Virus record (IMG/VR): IMGVR_UViG_3300045240_000091
Span: 1 to 47,717 of that record
Strand: one strand, 5' to 3'
Length of the DNA stretch: 47,717 nt
Origin: a virus
Under the pieces are notes generated by a model. That model saw nothing but the letters and a program-made list of their open reading frames with translations. It made no database searches and was not told the DNA's origin. Position 1 is the first letter of the stretch. Every line of letters starts with the position of its first letter. The position numbers and the translations under genes were made by a program. Positions 16,558 to 24,509 of the stretch are shown in pieces.

Positions 16558-16826
16558 CGCGCCAACTGCCTGGTTAGAGTTCGGACCTTTTGCGCTTGCT
16601 CAAGCCCGGTGATGACCGTTTGGATAGGGGATTCCGCCGGCTCCGCTGGAGCAGGTGGTTGGAGCAGCGAGTTCGGCTCTTCAATAAAACCACCCCCGCC
16701 CAGCGGCACCGCAGTGAAGCCAGGAATGACCGGCGCGGCGGTGCTCCAAGCCGCCGGGCCGAGCGCGAACTGGCTGGTGCAACCGTCGAGCATGAACGCG
16801 AAGAGAGCGATGACAAGCCTCCTCAT
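16554..16826 (-). CDS. Small lipoprotein (possible outer spanin)
   Basis: The 90-aa product starts MRRLVIALFAFMLDGC, a lipoprotein signal with the lipobox FMLDGC (Cys 16). The mature part is Gly/Pro-rich (PLGGGGFIEEPNSLLQPPAP) and ends in a helix (TVITGLEQAQKVRTLTRQLA). A short Pro-rich lipoprotein beside a small membrane protein would fit an outer spanin, but no partner inner spanin is obvious. It starts with a 4-bp overlap to the upstream gene. Confidence 0.72.
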   Translation of the reverse strand: MRRLVIALFAFMLDGCTSQFALGPAAWSTAAPVIPGFTAVPLGGGGFIEEPNSLLQPPAPAEPAESPIQTVITGLEQAQKVRTLTRQLAR

Positions 16827-17023
16827 CCGGTCTTGAGCGCGGGCTTGGATGCGGGCGGCGGGGTATAGGGGGTAGGCACACCGCCATCTTCTAAGAATTG
16901 AAGATAAATCTGATAGTCGCGGTTGGCTTCATCGAACGGAATGAACGCTTGATCTTCGTCGCGCTGGATGACGCTGTCGCTGACTTGGTTCTTCATATTG
17001 TCCCAGACTTGACTATAGGTCAT
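16823..17023 (-). CDS. Small tail-fibre-associated protein
   Basis: The ATG at 17023 is preceded by GGAG at 8-nt spacing, and the gene starts just after the tail fibre stop. A TTG at 17029 is an alternative. The 66-aa protein has DYQIYLQFLEDGGVPTPYTP, a pattern common in short phage proteins next to tail fibres ('Y..YL.WL..GN.P.P'). It may be a fibre assembly or attachment protein. Nothing else can be said. Confidence 0.75.
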   Translation of the reverse strand: MTYSQVWDNMKNQVSDSVIQRDEDQAFIPFDEANRDYQIYLQFLEDGGVPTPYTPPPASKPALKTG

Positions 17024-17025
17024 GG

Positions 17026-18558
17026 TCAAAGCTCCGCGTTGAGAAATGCTGTTCCTGCCGCGTAGGAAATACCGCCAGTAGCAGTAACTGTCACTTGACC
17101 AACAAACAATTGTGGTAATGACGTATTGGTTGTTATGACAGATGCGTTACCATATACAATGCCACCAAAACTAACAGTTGGTGCAGCGCGCATTACAACC
17201 GGCAACTGCACTGGTGTATAAACCGCCCCACCAGTAGCGCCATATCCAACCACAAATATGGTGCTTGGCGCACCTAATGTTTGATAATACCTCTGACAAT
17301 CGGCCATGCTCTTGGCCAGCGACTGCCGGTTGTAGGGCGTTGCTACGGAGCCGATCTCCAGCTTGACGCCGGTTACACCAAAAAACGCTCCGTTAGTCCC
17401 AACAATACTGACTGCGCCAGTTGCGCCCTGATAATTTGCCGACGCCCACGCATTGGCCGGACCGCGAAAATTCGCACCGCAACCGAGATCAAAAGACAAA
17501 CCAAATGCAGCGGCGTTACCGCTCATCACCCATGTTCCGGCAGTGTCGCCGGGGATCGTAATCGCGATCTTCGTCCAAGTACTTGCAACAGGAATTGAAA
17601 ATGTGAACGGATATGATCGGGTGGATGGAATTGGATAATTACGAATTGCGCCGCCAAACGTCCCGGTTAGATTTGAATATGCCCAAAACGAGAGCGTCGC
17701 CGATTGTGCGTTTACAGTTCCCCAGGCGAAGTCGCTGACCGTGTCAGCTTCAATCGGCTGATTAAAATTAAACTGATCTGTTGCTAACGATGCATAGGCT
17801 GAAGTCGATGATGCGCCAAGATAATATGGAAACTGAGCTGCAACCCCTAACCCGCTATAGTTCCTCCCCCAATTGAATTTACCGGCCTGCGTCGATCCGT
17901 AGGCCCATCGATCAACCATATACCCTGCCGCTGTCCCGCTCGTCCCACCATTGCGCTGATCGATCCGCATGTCGCCGTTGATGAGCCTGTTGTCGTTCAA
18001 GCCGGTGTTCGCCCCACCAGCGACAGGCATGAACGCGCCAGCATCGACGTAAGCCTTGGTCGCAGCGTCAAGCGCGGCGGTCGGCGGCCCAGCCAGCGTC
18101 AGCTTGCCGGTCAGCGTTCCGCCCGCCAACGGCAGAAACGGCGCGGCGCTCACCTTGCCGTCGACATATTGCTTGGTCGCTGCGCCCAGCGCCGCGCCAG
18201 GGTCAGCATTGAGGACAAGCGCGCCGGTCAGCGTTCCGCCAGCGAGCGACAGATAAGGGCCGCCGGCGTCGGTCGGCGCAGCGATCTGCGTCCATTGCGT
18301 GGCGTTGAACGCCCCCGCCGTCACCGCGACTTTCGCCGCGTAGAGCACGCCCGCTTGGATGACGAAATCACCGACGACGTAATTCGCCGTGGTCGAGAAG
18401 TAGCGCACGGCGACCAGCCTCTGCGCGTTCCTCGATGCGTCGATGACGCCGAGCTGCAGGTCGGGAAAGGTCGTCCACAACTCGCCAGGCTGGCGCGTGC
18501 CGGCGGCTGGTTGAGCGCCGGGCGTCGAGGAGCGAAGGATTTGGTTCCGCGTCGTCAA
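17026..18558 (-). CDS. Tail fibre, probable receptor-binding protein
   Basis: The start is TTG at 18558 (GGAGG 10 nt before); no ATG lies near. The 510-aa protein has an N-terminal part, then the fibre repeat LSLAGGTLTG / PLAGGTLTG, each followed by ALxAATKxYVD, and then NRLINGDMRIDQRNGGTSGT. That last motif opens a C-terminal jelly-roll carbohydrate-binding region found in many phage fibres and ends with PYNRQSLAKSMADCQRYYQ. The C-terminal half (17030-17950) is visibly richer in A+T than its neighbours, which suggests exchange of the receptor-binding end. Confidence 0.88.
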   Translation of the reverse strand: MTTRNQILRSSTPGAQPAAGTRQPGELWTTFPDLQLGVIDASRNAQRLVAVRYFSTTANYVVGDFVIQAGVLYAAKVAVTAGAFNATQWTQIAAPTDAGGPYLSLAGGTLTGALVLNADPGAALGAATKQYVDGKVSAAPFLPLAGGTLTGKLTLAGPPTAALDAATKAYVDAGAFMPVAGGANTGLNDNRLINGDMRIDQRNGGTSGTAAGYMVDRWAYGSTQAGKFNWGRNYSGLGVAAQFPYYLGASSTSAYASLATDQFNFNQPIEADTVSDFAWGTVNAQSATLSFWAYSNLTGTFGGAIRNYPIPSTRSYPFTFSIPVASTWTKIAITIPGDTAGTWVMSGNAAAFGLSFDLGCGANFRGPANAWASANYQGATGAVSIVGTNGAFFGVTGVKLEIGSVATPYNRQSLAKSMADCQRYYQTLGAPSTIFVVGYGATGGAVYTPVQLPVVMRAAPTVSFGGIVYGNASVITTNTSLPQLFVGQVTVTATGGISYAAGTAFLNAEL

Positions 18559-18599
18559 GGCTGTCTAGCCTCCCTAGGGTGCGTGTCTACGCAGGGTTT

Positions 18600-19088
18600 T
18601 TAGAACGTCCCCGAATCCAGCGTGAAGTTGTCGAGGGTGGAGAAGCTGGGGTTGCCGCCATCGATGCGAACGACGGGCGAAGCGGTTGCAGTGAAAACGA
18701 GGTTGGCGGCGGCGACGAACGTGCCGCCGAGCGTGGTGGTGACGGCGTTGCCGAGCGCCATCACCGTGCCGATCGTCGTGTCCTGCCAGGTCAGCGCGGC
18801 GTCGCTCAGCAGCATCTGATTTTGCGCCGTCGCCGGCGGCACGCTGGCTGCAGCCGCCGGATTGAGCACCAGGCTCCAAGCGAAAGTCGGGCCAGGGCCG
18901 GAAAGCAGGATCTGATTCTGCGCATTGGCGGCCGGCATCGACGCGCCGACCGTGACGCCGGGTTGGGAGCCGACCACCAGGGGCTTGAACTGGGTGGCGA
19001 ACGGCGGCCCGAGGGCGGAGACGACGACGCCATCGCCAACGTTGGCCGGGACCGGCACGAACAAGGCGAGGTCGAAAGCTTTAGTCAT
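18600..19088 (-). CDS. Tail-associated protein with internal repeats
   Basis: The ATG at 19088 (MTKAFDLALFVPVPANVGDG) gives 162 aa; the SD is weak. Two related segments, ASMPAANAQNQILLSGPGPT and ASVPPATAQNQMLLSDAALT, repeat the NAQNQILLS pattern, then a beta-rich C-terminus follows. It overlaps the repeat protein upstream by 4 bp. It is probably an appendage or fibre-network component between two large fibre genes; the function is unknown. Confidence 0.65.
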   Translation of the reverse strand: MTKAFDLALFVPVPANVGDGVVVSALGPPFATQFKPLVVGSQPGVTVGASMPAANAQNQILLSGPGPTFAWSLVLNPAAAASVPPATAQNQMLLSDAALTWQDTTIGTVMALGNAVTTTLGGTFVAAANLVFTATASPVVRIDGGNPSFSTLDNFTLDSGTF

Positions 19089-19300
19089 GCCATCACCATC
19101 ACGCGCGCCTGCGCGCCGCCAGGAAGAAGCGTCGGGACGATCTGCGCCCATTGCTCCAGCGCAACCTGGGTGACTATGGCCTGCCCGGTGATCGTCGCGG
19201 TCGTCGCCCATTGCTCGATTGTGACCTGGGTAGCCTGCCCGCGCGGATTGGCGGTCGCAAACTCCTCGATCGAGACTTGAGTGACGCGATTGTCGGTCAT
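19085..19300 (-). CDS. Small VTQ-repeat protein
   Basis: The ATG at 19300 overlaps the upstream stop. The 71-aa protein contains three similar units: VTQVSIEEFATANPRG, ATQVTIEQWATTATITG and VTQVALEQWAQIVP. The pattern x-T-Q-V-x-(I/L)-E-(E/Q)-(F/W) is a strand repeat I know from phage structural proteins. It is likely part of the tail appendage, perhaps a beta-solenoid piece. Confidence 0.7.
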   Translation of the reverse strand: MTDNRVTQVSIEEFATANPRGQATQVTIEQWATTATITGQAIVTQVALEQWAQIVPTLLPGGAQARVMVMA

Positions 19301-20772
19301 GCAATCGTCACCGGCCCGACCTGGGCGTTGTTGACCGCCGCTGGCGTCCACGCCGCGCCGGTGTTCGGGTCAGTCAAATCGGTGCGCCACGCCCACTGAA
19401 AGCCGGAGGTCGTCAGCACCAACGTCGGTGAAGCGACCGTCGTCACGCCCGACTTGAGTTGCACGGCAGCGGTGCGCGCGCCAGCGTCAGATTTCTGCAT
19501 ATAGGCGCGGGTCGTGGTGGCGATGACGGCCACGGGGGTCGAAGCGATGGAACCGACGCCATAGAAGTCGGCGTCGCCAGGAGTGCTGTCATAGACATAG
19601 GAAGCAAGCGCGTCCTGCTGCGCGTCATTGACCAGGCTGAAGCTGGCGTTGGGCGTGATCGTCCACGAGCAGATGATCGGCTGATTGGCGCTGGTCGCCG
19701 GATTGGCGACCGGGAAGGACGCATAGGAGATCGAATTGTTGAGCTGGCCCCCAGAGCCGGCGACCGAGAACGCCAGCGCATAGGTCCCGTCGGCGATGAA
19801 CCCCAGCCAATATTGCGTTCCGGCCACCACGGTGAACGGCGTCGGGAAGGTGATGGCGTTGACGCCGGTCACCGGGTTGACGAGCGTGGTGGCGGAACTC
19901 AGGACGGTTCCGACCACGCCGGCGTTGTTGTTGAAGACGCTGCATTTGAGGTTGCCGGTGAAGCCCGCGTTGAGCGTGACGCTCGCCGCTCCGACCGTTC
20001 CGCCCACCTTGGCGACGAACGGCATGTAGAACGACCAGGCGGCGTTCGACCCCAGGGAGCTGGCAGCGACAAAGGGCGACTGCGTCACCGGGGCGCGGGA
20101 GAACTGCACGCCCTGGTCGCTGGCGGGCATCCGGGCGTAGCAGCGGATGTCGCCCAGCCACGCTCCGGTCGCCGCGCCGCTCTGCCAGAACAGATCGTCC
20201 AAAAGCTGAACAGTCGCCGCCCCTGCGCCTTGGGCGATGGACAGCCGGTTGGCGTAGTTGTTGGCCGTGCCGCCTCGTGTGTTGAGCGCCGTCGCAGTGA
20301 AGTCGTTGACCGGATTGCCGTTCTTGCGCACCGCGAAGCTGCCGGTGGTGTTGTTGATGACGACCTCGAACTCGAACGCGTACCAAGTGTTGATCGCCAC
20401 GAACGCCCCGGTGTAGGTCGCCAGCGTCGTTCCGCCCGCCACGCCCGATTGCAGCAGGATCGCCCCGTCGCTCCTGAAGACGATGGAGCATTGCGGCGTC
20501 GCGCCGTCTCCAAGTTGCAACGACGTGTAGAGGTTCGACCCGGTTATCGTCATGCCGGTCTGGTAGGCCACGACGATATGGTGGACGGCGTCGTTGGCCC
20601 CGCTGTTCTTGAACCACATGACCACGTTGGCGTTGATCAGTTGGATGGCGCGACTGCCGGCAAACCGCCCGGCCACGAGATTGAAGATGTTGGTCGTGAT
20701 GCCGTCCCAGAAACTGAGGGCGTCACCGACCGCCGTGTACAGATCGAAGCTGTCGCCAAAGGACCAGGCCAT
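19297..20772 (-). CDS. Tail appendage protein with lectin-like domain
   Basis: The ATG at 20772 (MAWSFGDSFDLYTAVGDALS) gives 491 aa, 2 bp after the stop of the upstream fibre gene. The frame stays open far upstream, but that part is in the shadow of the fibre gene. Residues about 1-190 look like a concanavalin/LamG-type jelly roll (NVVMWFKNSGANDAVHHIVV, TWYAFEFEVVINNTTGSFAV, LLDDLFWQ). A second beta domain follows (AKVGGTVGAASVTLNAGFTG, TQYWLGFIADGTYALAFSV). Glycan binding is likely but unproven. Confidence 0.75.
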   Translation of the reverse strand: MAWSFGDSFDLYTAVGDALSFWDGITTNIFNLVAGRFAGSRAIQLINANVVMWFKNSGANDAVHHIVVAYQTGMTITGSNLYTSLQLGDGATPQCSIVFRSDGAILLQSGVAGGTTLATYTGAFVAINTWYAFEFEVVINNTTGSFAVRKNGNPVNDFTATALNTRGGTANNYANRLSIAQGAGAATVQLLDDLFWQSGAATGAWLGDIRCYARMPASDQGVQFSRAPVTQSPFVAASSLGSNAAWSFYMPFVAKVGGTVGAASVTLNAGFTGNLKCSVFNNNAGVVGTVLSSATTLVNPVTGVNAITFPTPFTVVAGTQYWLGFIADGTYALAFSVAGSGGQLNNSISYASFPVANPATSANQPIICSWTITPNASFSLVNDAQQDALASYVYDSTPGDADFYGVGSIASTPVAVIATTTRAYMQKSDAGARTAAVQLKSGVTTVASPTLVLTTSGFQWAWRTDLTDPNTGAAWTPAAVNNAQVGPVTIA

Positions 20773-20774
20773 CG

Positions 20775-22484
20775 TCAGGCCCTCAACGCCAGAAGCGTGA
20801 TCCCGACATCGGCGAGGGCGCTGTCCTGGGCGACCGGCGCGACGACTTGGAGGTCGTCGCCGATCGCCAGCGATCCGCCAGCGCCGGCGAGGATCGCAGA
20901 AGTATGCGAAGTTGGCGCAATCGTCACCGTGCCAAGCGCCGTGACCACCCCGCCCGAGATCTTGTTGACAGTGAAGATCGCATTCGCCGTCGCCTGGGTC
21001 GTGGCGTAAGCCGTCGTCCCGGCGAGGCCCGCGGGAATGGTCATGGCGAAGGCGACGGGGACATTGACGATTGCGCCGCTGGCGGGCTTGCCCTGGAACG
21101 GGAAGGACACCGGAACTTGCTGGACGGCGGCCGGCAACTGCGCATAGCCAAGCGGCGACGCCGAGCCGCCGGGGCCAAACCAGACAATAAAGATATTGGC
21201 GGTGGCAAGGGGCGCTTCGGCGAACGTGATCTGAGCCACGGAAGCATTGTAGGCCGCGCCCGGCTGCTGCTGGACGCCGTCCACGGAGACGAGAAGCTCC
21301 TCGTTCCTGGCGACGTTCAGGGGATTGCCGTTGGCGGCGACGGTCAGCCCAGTGAACACGGTCTTGACGCCATCGGGAACGATGGGGCTGACCAGGAGGG
21401 TGTTGGCGCTGCCGGCTGGACTGAGTTGGGTCGTCGGGGTCAGGATGTCGAAAGTGGCAAGGGCATTGGCGCTGAGAGGGCGAAGGAAGGTGACGCTGGA
21501 GCCGACCGTGTCGACGGTGAAGTCGACGGTCGGTTCGAGGCGCACGCCGTTGACGAGCGCCTGCAAGCCTTCGGTCGCGGCCTGGTTGAAGGCGAAGACA
21601 TGGCCGAACCTGTCGGCCGTGCCGAGAGGGAAGACCGTCTGCCCAGCGGTCGCCAGATAGTACAGGCTCGAGGTGGTCGCCTTGGCCGGGCCTTGGGCCA
21701 AGGGAACCCAGCTCGAACCGTTCCAGACCAGCATCATGCCAAGATTGGTGTCGAAATACATGCCGCCGTCCGGGATCGGCTGCCCGGTCGGAGTGAGCGG
21801 GGTGCTGGGAGGGGGTCCGGGCCAAGCGCCCATGTACCACCAGGCAAGCATGCCGAACGCGTTGGCGCTGCGATTGGCCCACCAGCGGGAGGACCAATGA
21901 TCGCCGGAGATCGCATTGATCGCCATGGTCTGATTGGGGATGGTGTCGGGCATGTGCTCCGCCCAGTCGATCGCGACTTGGGCGTAGTCGGCGCTGGTCG
22001 CCGTCGCGCCTTTGTCGTCGCCGGCGTAGGGGCCGCCAGCGCCAACAAAGAGTGTCGGGTTCGGCAGGGTGTTGGCGGGCAATCCGGCCTGGGCTTGCGG
22101 GGCGGAGGTCTGCGCAGCCTTTTCGACCGCGGCTTGAAGCCGGGCTTCGGCGCGATCGGCGAGGTCGCGAGCGCGATCGACCTCGACCCAGATCCGCTTG
22201 AGCTGCAGCGCCGCCTGGTCGACAAGCGCCTGCGCATGGCTCGACGATCGGGCGATCTCGGCCGCGGCCCGCTCGGCGTTGAACAGGACAGCGCGCGCCG
22301 GAGCGCCGACGTCGATCGGGGCCGGCATGGCCTGCACGAGCTTCTCGACCGCAAGTTGGGTGGCGGCGATGGCGTCGGCATGGTTCTGGAGTTGAGCGTC
22401 GATCCGATCGCCGGGCGGCGGCGTGGCCGGTTGCCGGCGGGCGAAAGCCGTGAAATCGTAAACCTTGGACGGTCGCGCGAGCAT
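20775..22484 (-). CDS. Tail fibre with N-terminal virion anchor
   Basis: The 569-aa protein starts [20 protein letters not shown] followed by [18 protein letters not shown], the N-terminal pattern by which many podoviral fibres bind the particle. Residues 40-130 form a long helix rich in Ala and Arg (probable trimeric coiled coil). After [11 protein letters not shown] come beta-rich repeats, including [20 protein letters not shown] and [12 protein letters not shown]. It is the first gene of the tail cluster, and the late promoter should lie upstream. No clear SD precedes the ATG. Confidence 0.82.
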   Translation of the reverse strand: MLARPSKVYDFTAFARRQPATPPPGDRIDAQLQNHADAIAATQLAVEKLVQAMPAPIDVGAPARAVLFNAERAAAEIARSSSHAQALVDQAALQLKRIWVEVDRARDLADRAEARLQAAVEKAAQTSAPQAQAGLPANTLPNPTLFVGAGGPYAGDDKGATATSADYAQVAIDWAEHMPDTIPNQTMAINAISGDHWSSRWWANRSANAFGMLAWWYMGAWPGPPPSTPLTPTGQPIPDGGMYFDTNLGMMLVWNGSSWVPLAQGPAKATTSSLYYLATAGQTVFPLGTADRFGHVFAFNQAATEGLQALVNGVRLEPTVDFTVDTVGSSVTFLRPLSANALATFDILTPTTQLSPAGSANTLLVSPIVPDGVKTVFTGLTVAANGNPLNVARNEELLVSVDGVQQQPGAAYNASVAQITFAEAPLATANIFIVWFGPGGSASPLGYAQLPAAVQQVPVSFPFQGKPASGAIVNVPVAFAMTIPAGLAGTTAYATTQATANAIFTVNKISGGVVTALGTVTIAPTSHTSAILAGAGGSLAIGDDLQVVAPVAQDSALADVGITLLALRA

Positions 22485-22540
22485 CGGCGTCTGGGGTTGG
22501 GCCGCCGGGAAGTGTTAGCGACAAACCCCTGGAGGCGCAA

Positions 22541-22780
22541 ATGGGCCTGTGGCGGTTGTTTCGAACTTGGTGGCGGCTACGCCAGCGTCAGCAGGATTGC
22601 GAGCTGTTGTGGCCCTCCCTAGTCGACGGGGCGGAGGGCGATGTGCGATGGGCGCAGAACGCCATGCTCACGCACTGCCTGTCGGACAGGGCGTGGCGCG
22701 ACGAGATGGATGAGCTCGAGATTTATCGGGTGATCGCCAGGCTCACAGAGCACGAATACGCCGGTAATAGGTCGCCTTAG
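22541..22780 (+). CDS. Small conserved phage protein, opposite strand
   Basis: The ATG at 22541 has GGAGG at 5-nt spacing. The 79-aa protein MGLWRLFRTWWRLRQRQQDC continues with ELLWPSLVDGAEGDVRWAQN and ends DELEIYRVIARLTE. The pattern 'DC.LLWP.....A.GD...A......H......W......EI...I..L' is one I know from small proteins of alphaproteobacterial phages. It reads away from the late operon and overlaps the next gene tail to tail by 38 bp. The function is unknown. Confidence 0.75.
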   Translation: MGLWRLFRTWWRLRQRQQDCELLWPSLVDGAEGDVRWAQNAMLTHCLSDRAWRDEMDELEIYRVIARLTEHEYAGNRSP

Positions 22781-22919
22781 AAAGGCCCAGCTCCTTCCAA
22801 GGAGTTTTCACTCCGGTCGGCGGCCGGCCGCGCTTGCGCGCCTGGGGCGCGACCTCCCGTTTTCCGGCAGCCGCCTCGTTGGCAGGCGGCAGGGGCATTC
22901 GTCTATTTCCCGAGATCAT
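22743..22919 (-). CDS. Small HTH DNA-binding protein
   Basis: From ATG at 22919 the product has 58 aa; ATG at 22898 is an alternative (51 aa). The body is RKRGRPPTGVKTPWKELGLS followed by KATYYRRIRAL. KRGRP is an AT-hook-like motif and the end is a helix-turn-helix like that of resolvases. It may control the late genes that start 0.25 kb downstream. The SD is weak. Confidence 0.7.
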   Translation of the reverse strand: MISGNRRMPLPPANEAAAGKREVAPQARKRGRPPTGVKTPWKELGLSKATYYRRIRAL

Positions 22920-23136
22920 GGGCCGCAGCACCCACAGCATGTGCGATCGACCGCACAACAAGGATATGGGCACGGCCTAAGCCCCTGGGGAGCCCGCTGA
23001 GCGGCATCGGGGCTTCCGGCGGCATCATGGAGCCTCCGAGGACAGAAAGCCGTCCTGGGGCTTCCTGGGGCCGGCAATCGCCATTTTTCAGAGGGGGCGA
23101 AATTTCGGTGTGCGAGCCTAGCAGGTGCAGGCGCGG

Positions 23137-23158
23137 CCCTGGGGAGGACCCCCCAGGG
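23137..23158. terminator. 8-bp hairpin in gene-free region
   Basis: CCCTGGGG (23137-23144) and CCCCAGGG (23151-23158) form a perfect stem with a 6-nt loop. No T-run follows. It could end minus-strand transcription from the 23449-24170 genes, or be a protein site. Confidence 0.4.
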
Positions 23159-23279
23159 GTGAATTGCGGCCTTCCCACGCGCCAAATCGACCAGCACGCC
23201 AGTGGCCATGGCGTCAACGTCCTGGCCAAGTGCTTGAAATGATTGTGATATCATGCCCTATCCCACAAGCATCTGACGT

Positions 23280-23314
23280 CTATCCACCCAGCCCACCCAC
23301 CCGGCCCATCCACC
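23280..23314. repeat. Three 13-bp-phased CTATCCACC-type sites
   Basis: CTATCCACC starts at 23280, CCACCCACC at 23293 and CCATCCACC at 23306, exactly 13 bp apart. They are the complement of the GGTGGATAG pairs at 40516/40529 and 40748/40761, which have the same 13-bp step. This spacing recalls tandem excisionase sites. The middle copy matches 7 of 9 bases. Confidence 0.6.
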
Positions 23315-23448
23315 AGTGGTTTACGTGACTGAGCCGCTCAATCTGTTGCGACGTTGTTGCGACAGTACGCTTTGTTCTCGTGCTGGGCCAATCATATCAA
23401 CGGCTTAGGCTCGAGGTTCACGTCCCTCATAGGGAGGTGAGCCTTGGT

Positions 23449-23667
23449 TTAGACCCGGCCAAGCTTGGTGATCTCCCTGTCGATGTCCTCGACCGAGAGG
23501 CGCTCGGGGTCCAGGTCGTCGGCCCTATCCTCTTGATCTCGTTGGTCTTTCGACCGCGCGCCGATCGCGCCGACCAGCTCCAGCGCGGTGCGGACCGCCG
23601 CGGCGCGGACGTTGGCGGGCACGCCCGGTGCAATTATCAGAAGCTCAAGCGCAGCTTCCGCTTTCAA
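23449..23667 (-). CDS. Small helical protein, translationally coupled
   Basis: The frame overlaps the upstream gene. The simplest start is TTG at 23667, which overlaps the upstream TGA (TTGA) and gives 72 aa: MKAEAALELLIIAPGVPANV, then a helix AAAVRTALELVGAIGA and an acidic end DDLDPERLSVEDIDREITKL. No SD is visible, so reinitiation after the upstream stop is assumed. In-frame TTGs further up (23673, about 23752) are possible. It might be a small terminase-like or DNA-binding partner of the upstream protein; this is a guess. Confidence 0.5.
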   Translation of the reverse strand: MKAEAALELLIIAPGVPANVRAAAVRTALELVGAIGARSKDQRDQEDRADDLDPERLSVEDIDREITKLGRV

Positions 23668-24170
23668 ACGCAAACGCGAATAGATTTTGTTTCGCGTTGA
23701 TTCAATTGACGAATTAGGCTCAGGTAGACCGCTGGACCGCTGATCCAAGCCTTCGCCAATTTCATTCTCGTCCAGCCGTCCGCCTTCAGGTACGTCGGTA
23801 ACCGCGTCAGCTCGACCGGTATGACGGGCGATCGGCCCTCGACCATTGCCGCACGATACTCCGCGGCTCTTGCTGCCGACCTTCCGGTCTTTAGCAGCCT
23901 GCCCTCTCGCGCCCATTGCTTGAACCCTCCATGTGCTCCGCAAACCTTCATGCCCTTAAACGCCAGCATGCCGCATGGCGTCCCGTCGCGCTTGACGGCT
24001 GAGCACTTTCGGTGGTTAACTCGCCCAGGTTTGAAATACGTCTGCTTGGCCGCCGCAAGAAAAGCCGGCGGGGCTGTCTTCCTTCCGCCCCACGGTTTGA
24101 CCCGCTTCTGCATCACGCGGCGGGTCTTCGAAGCCCGCCAGGTTTCACGGGTGAAGAATTCATCCGACAT
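23664..24170 (-). CDS. HGG-motif Cys/His phage protein
   Basis: The ATG at 24170 (MSDEFFTRETWRASKTRRVM) has AGGAGG 9 nt upstream and gives 168 aa. Residues about 52-80 hold KCSAVKRDGTPCGMLAFKGM followed by KVCGAHGGFKQW. This C-x8-C-x9-C-x2-H arrangement ending in HGG is a common phage and prophage motif, presumably zinc-binding. A basic helix follows. Such proteins often sit near packaging or DNA-modifying genes; their role is unproven. The gene lies directly downstream of the AT-rich block, which probably holds its promoter. Confidence 0.72.
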   Translation of the reverse strand: MSDEFFTRETWRASKTRRVMQKRVKPWGGRKTAPPAFLAAAKQTYFKPGRVNHRKCSAVKRDGTPCGMLAFKGMKVCGAHGGFKQWAREGRLLKTGRSAARAAEYRAAMVEGRSPVIPVELTRLPTYLKADGWTRMKLAKAWISGPAVYLSLIRQLNQRETKSIRVCV

Positions 24171-24241
24171 CGACCAAAACCTCCTCATATACACAGATAC
24201 AGCACACACACGCTTTTCCGTTTTCTCTGCCTGACGCCCCT

Positions 24242-24269
24242 CGCGCGCGCACGCGTACGCGCGTACGCG
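24242..24269. other. 28-bp perfect alternating pyrimidine/purine run
   Basis: From 24242 to 24269 every base alternates pyrimidine and purine, mostly CG with two TA steps and one CA step (CGCGTACGCGCGTACGCG at its core). This is a classic Z-DNA-prone sequence. It lies between the HGG gene and the AT-rich block. Confidence 0.75.
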
Positions 24270-24277
24270 AGGGTGTA

Positions 24278-24350
24278 CATAGAGAAAATATAATATTATC
24301 TTATTATATTATATTATGTATATTAGTATTACTATCTCTATAACCTATTG
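24278..24350. promoter_or_regulatory. AT-rich block, origin or promoter candidate
   Basis: About 70 bases are almost only A and T, with repeated TATAAT/ATTATA words on both strands, in an otherwise GC-rich genome. The region 24237-24500 has no gene. It could be an unwinding element of a replication origin, or a strong promoter for the minus-strand HGG gene at 24170. The lower-GC stretch continues to about 24420. Confidence 0.6.
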
Positions 24351-24471
24351 AACCTAAAAACCAATTTGACCATCACCCAAATTTTAACTGTTAATCATTC
24401 TCTACATTCTGGTTTGTTATTTTACAGCGGGAGAGCGAGCATTCGGGGGTTAAAACGCTTCGCCCTCCCTA

Positions 24472-24498
24472 GATTGACCGAATGCGAATCGGTCAATC
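24472..24498 (-). terminator. 10-bp hairpin after the PEP-CTERM gene
   Basis: GATTGACCGA (24472-24481) and TCGGTCAATC (24489-24498) form a perfect stem with a 7-nt loop, 11 bp past the stop of the PEP-CTERM gene. No T-run follows on the minus strand. Position suggests a terminator that isolates this gene. Confidence 0.6.
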
Positions 24499-24509
24499 AT
24501 CTCTGAGAC

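Larger units (their letters stand above)
22920..23448. promoter_or_regulatory. 530-bp gene-free region before the late cluster
   Basis: No convincing gene is seen here on either strand; the open frames are Pro/Arg-rich shadows without SD. The stretch holds a hairpin (23137-23158), three 13-bp-phased CTATCCACC-type repeats (23280-23314) and an 8-bp palindrome TGATATCA (23246-23253). It is the likely place for the late promoter and its control sites, though no clear -35/-10 pair was identified. Confidence 0.5.

Noticed and set aside
20773-22524. Upstream extension of the 491-aa appendage gene to 1075 codons
   Set aside because: The extra part is out of frame with the real fibre gene at 20775-22484 and is Arg-rich nonsense; an ATG with tight spacing exists at 20772.
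20847-22622. Long plus-strand open frame (591 codons) opposite the fibre gene
   Set aside because: It has shadow composition (Gly/Arg/Asp-rich) and no SD; the minus frame has fibre features and fits its neighbours.
22903-23242. Open frames on both strands in the gene-free region
   Set aside because: They are Pro/Arg/Gly-rich and lack SDs and motifs; the stretch contains phased repeats and hairpins instead.
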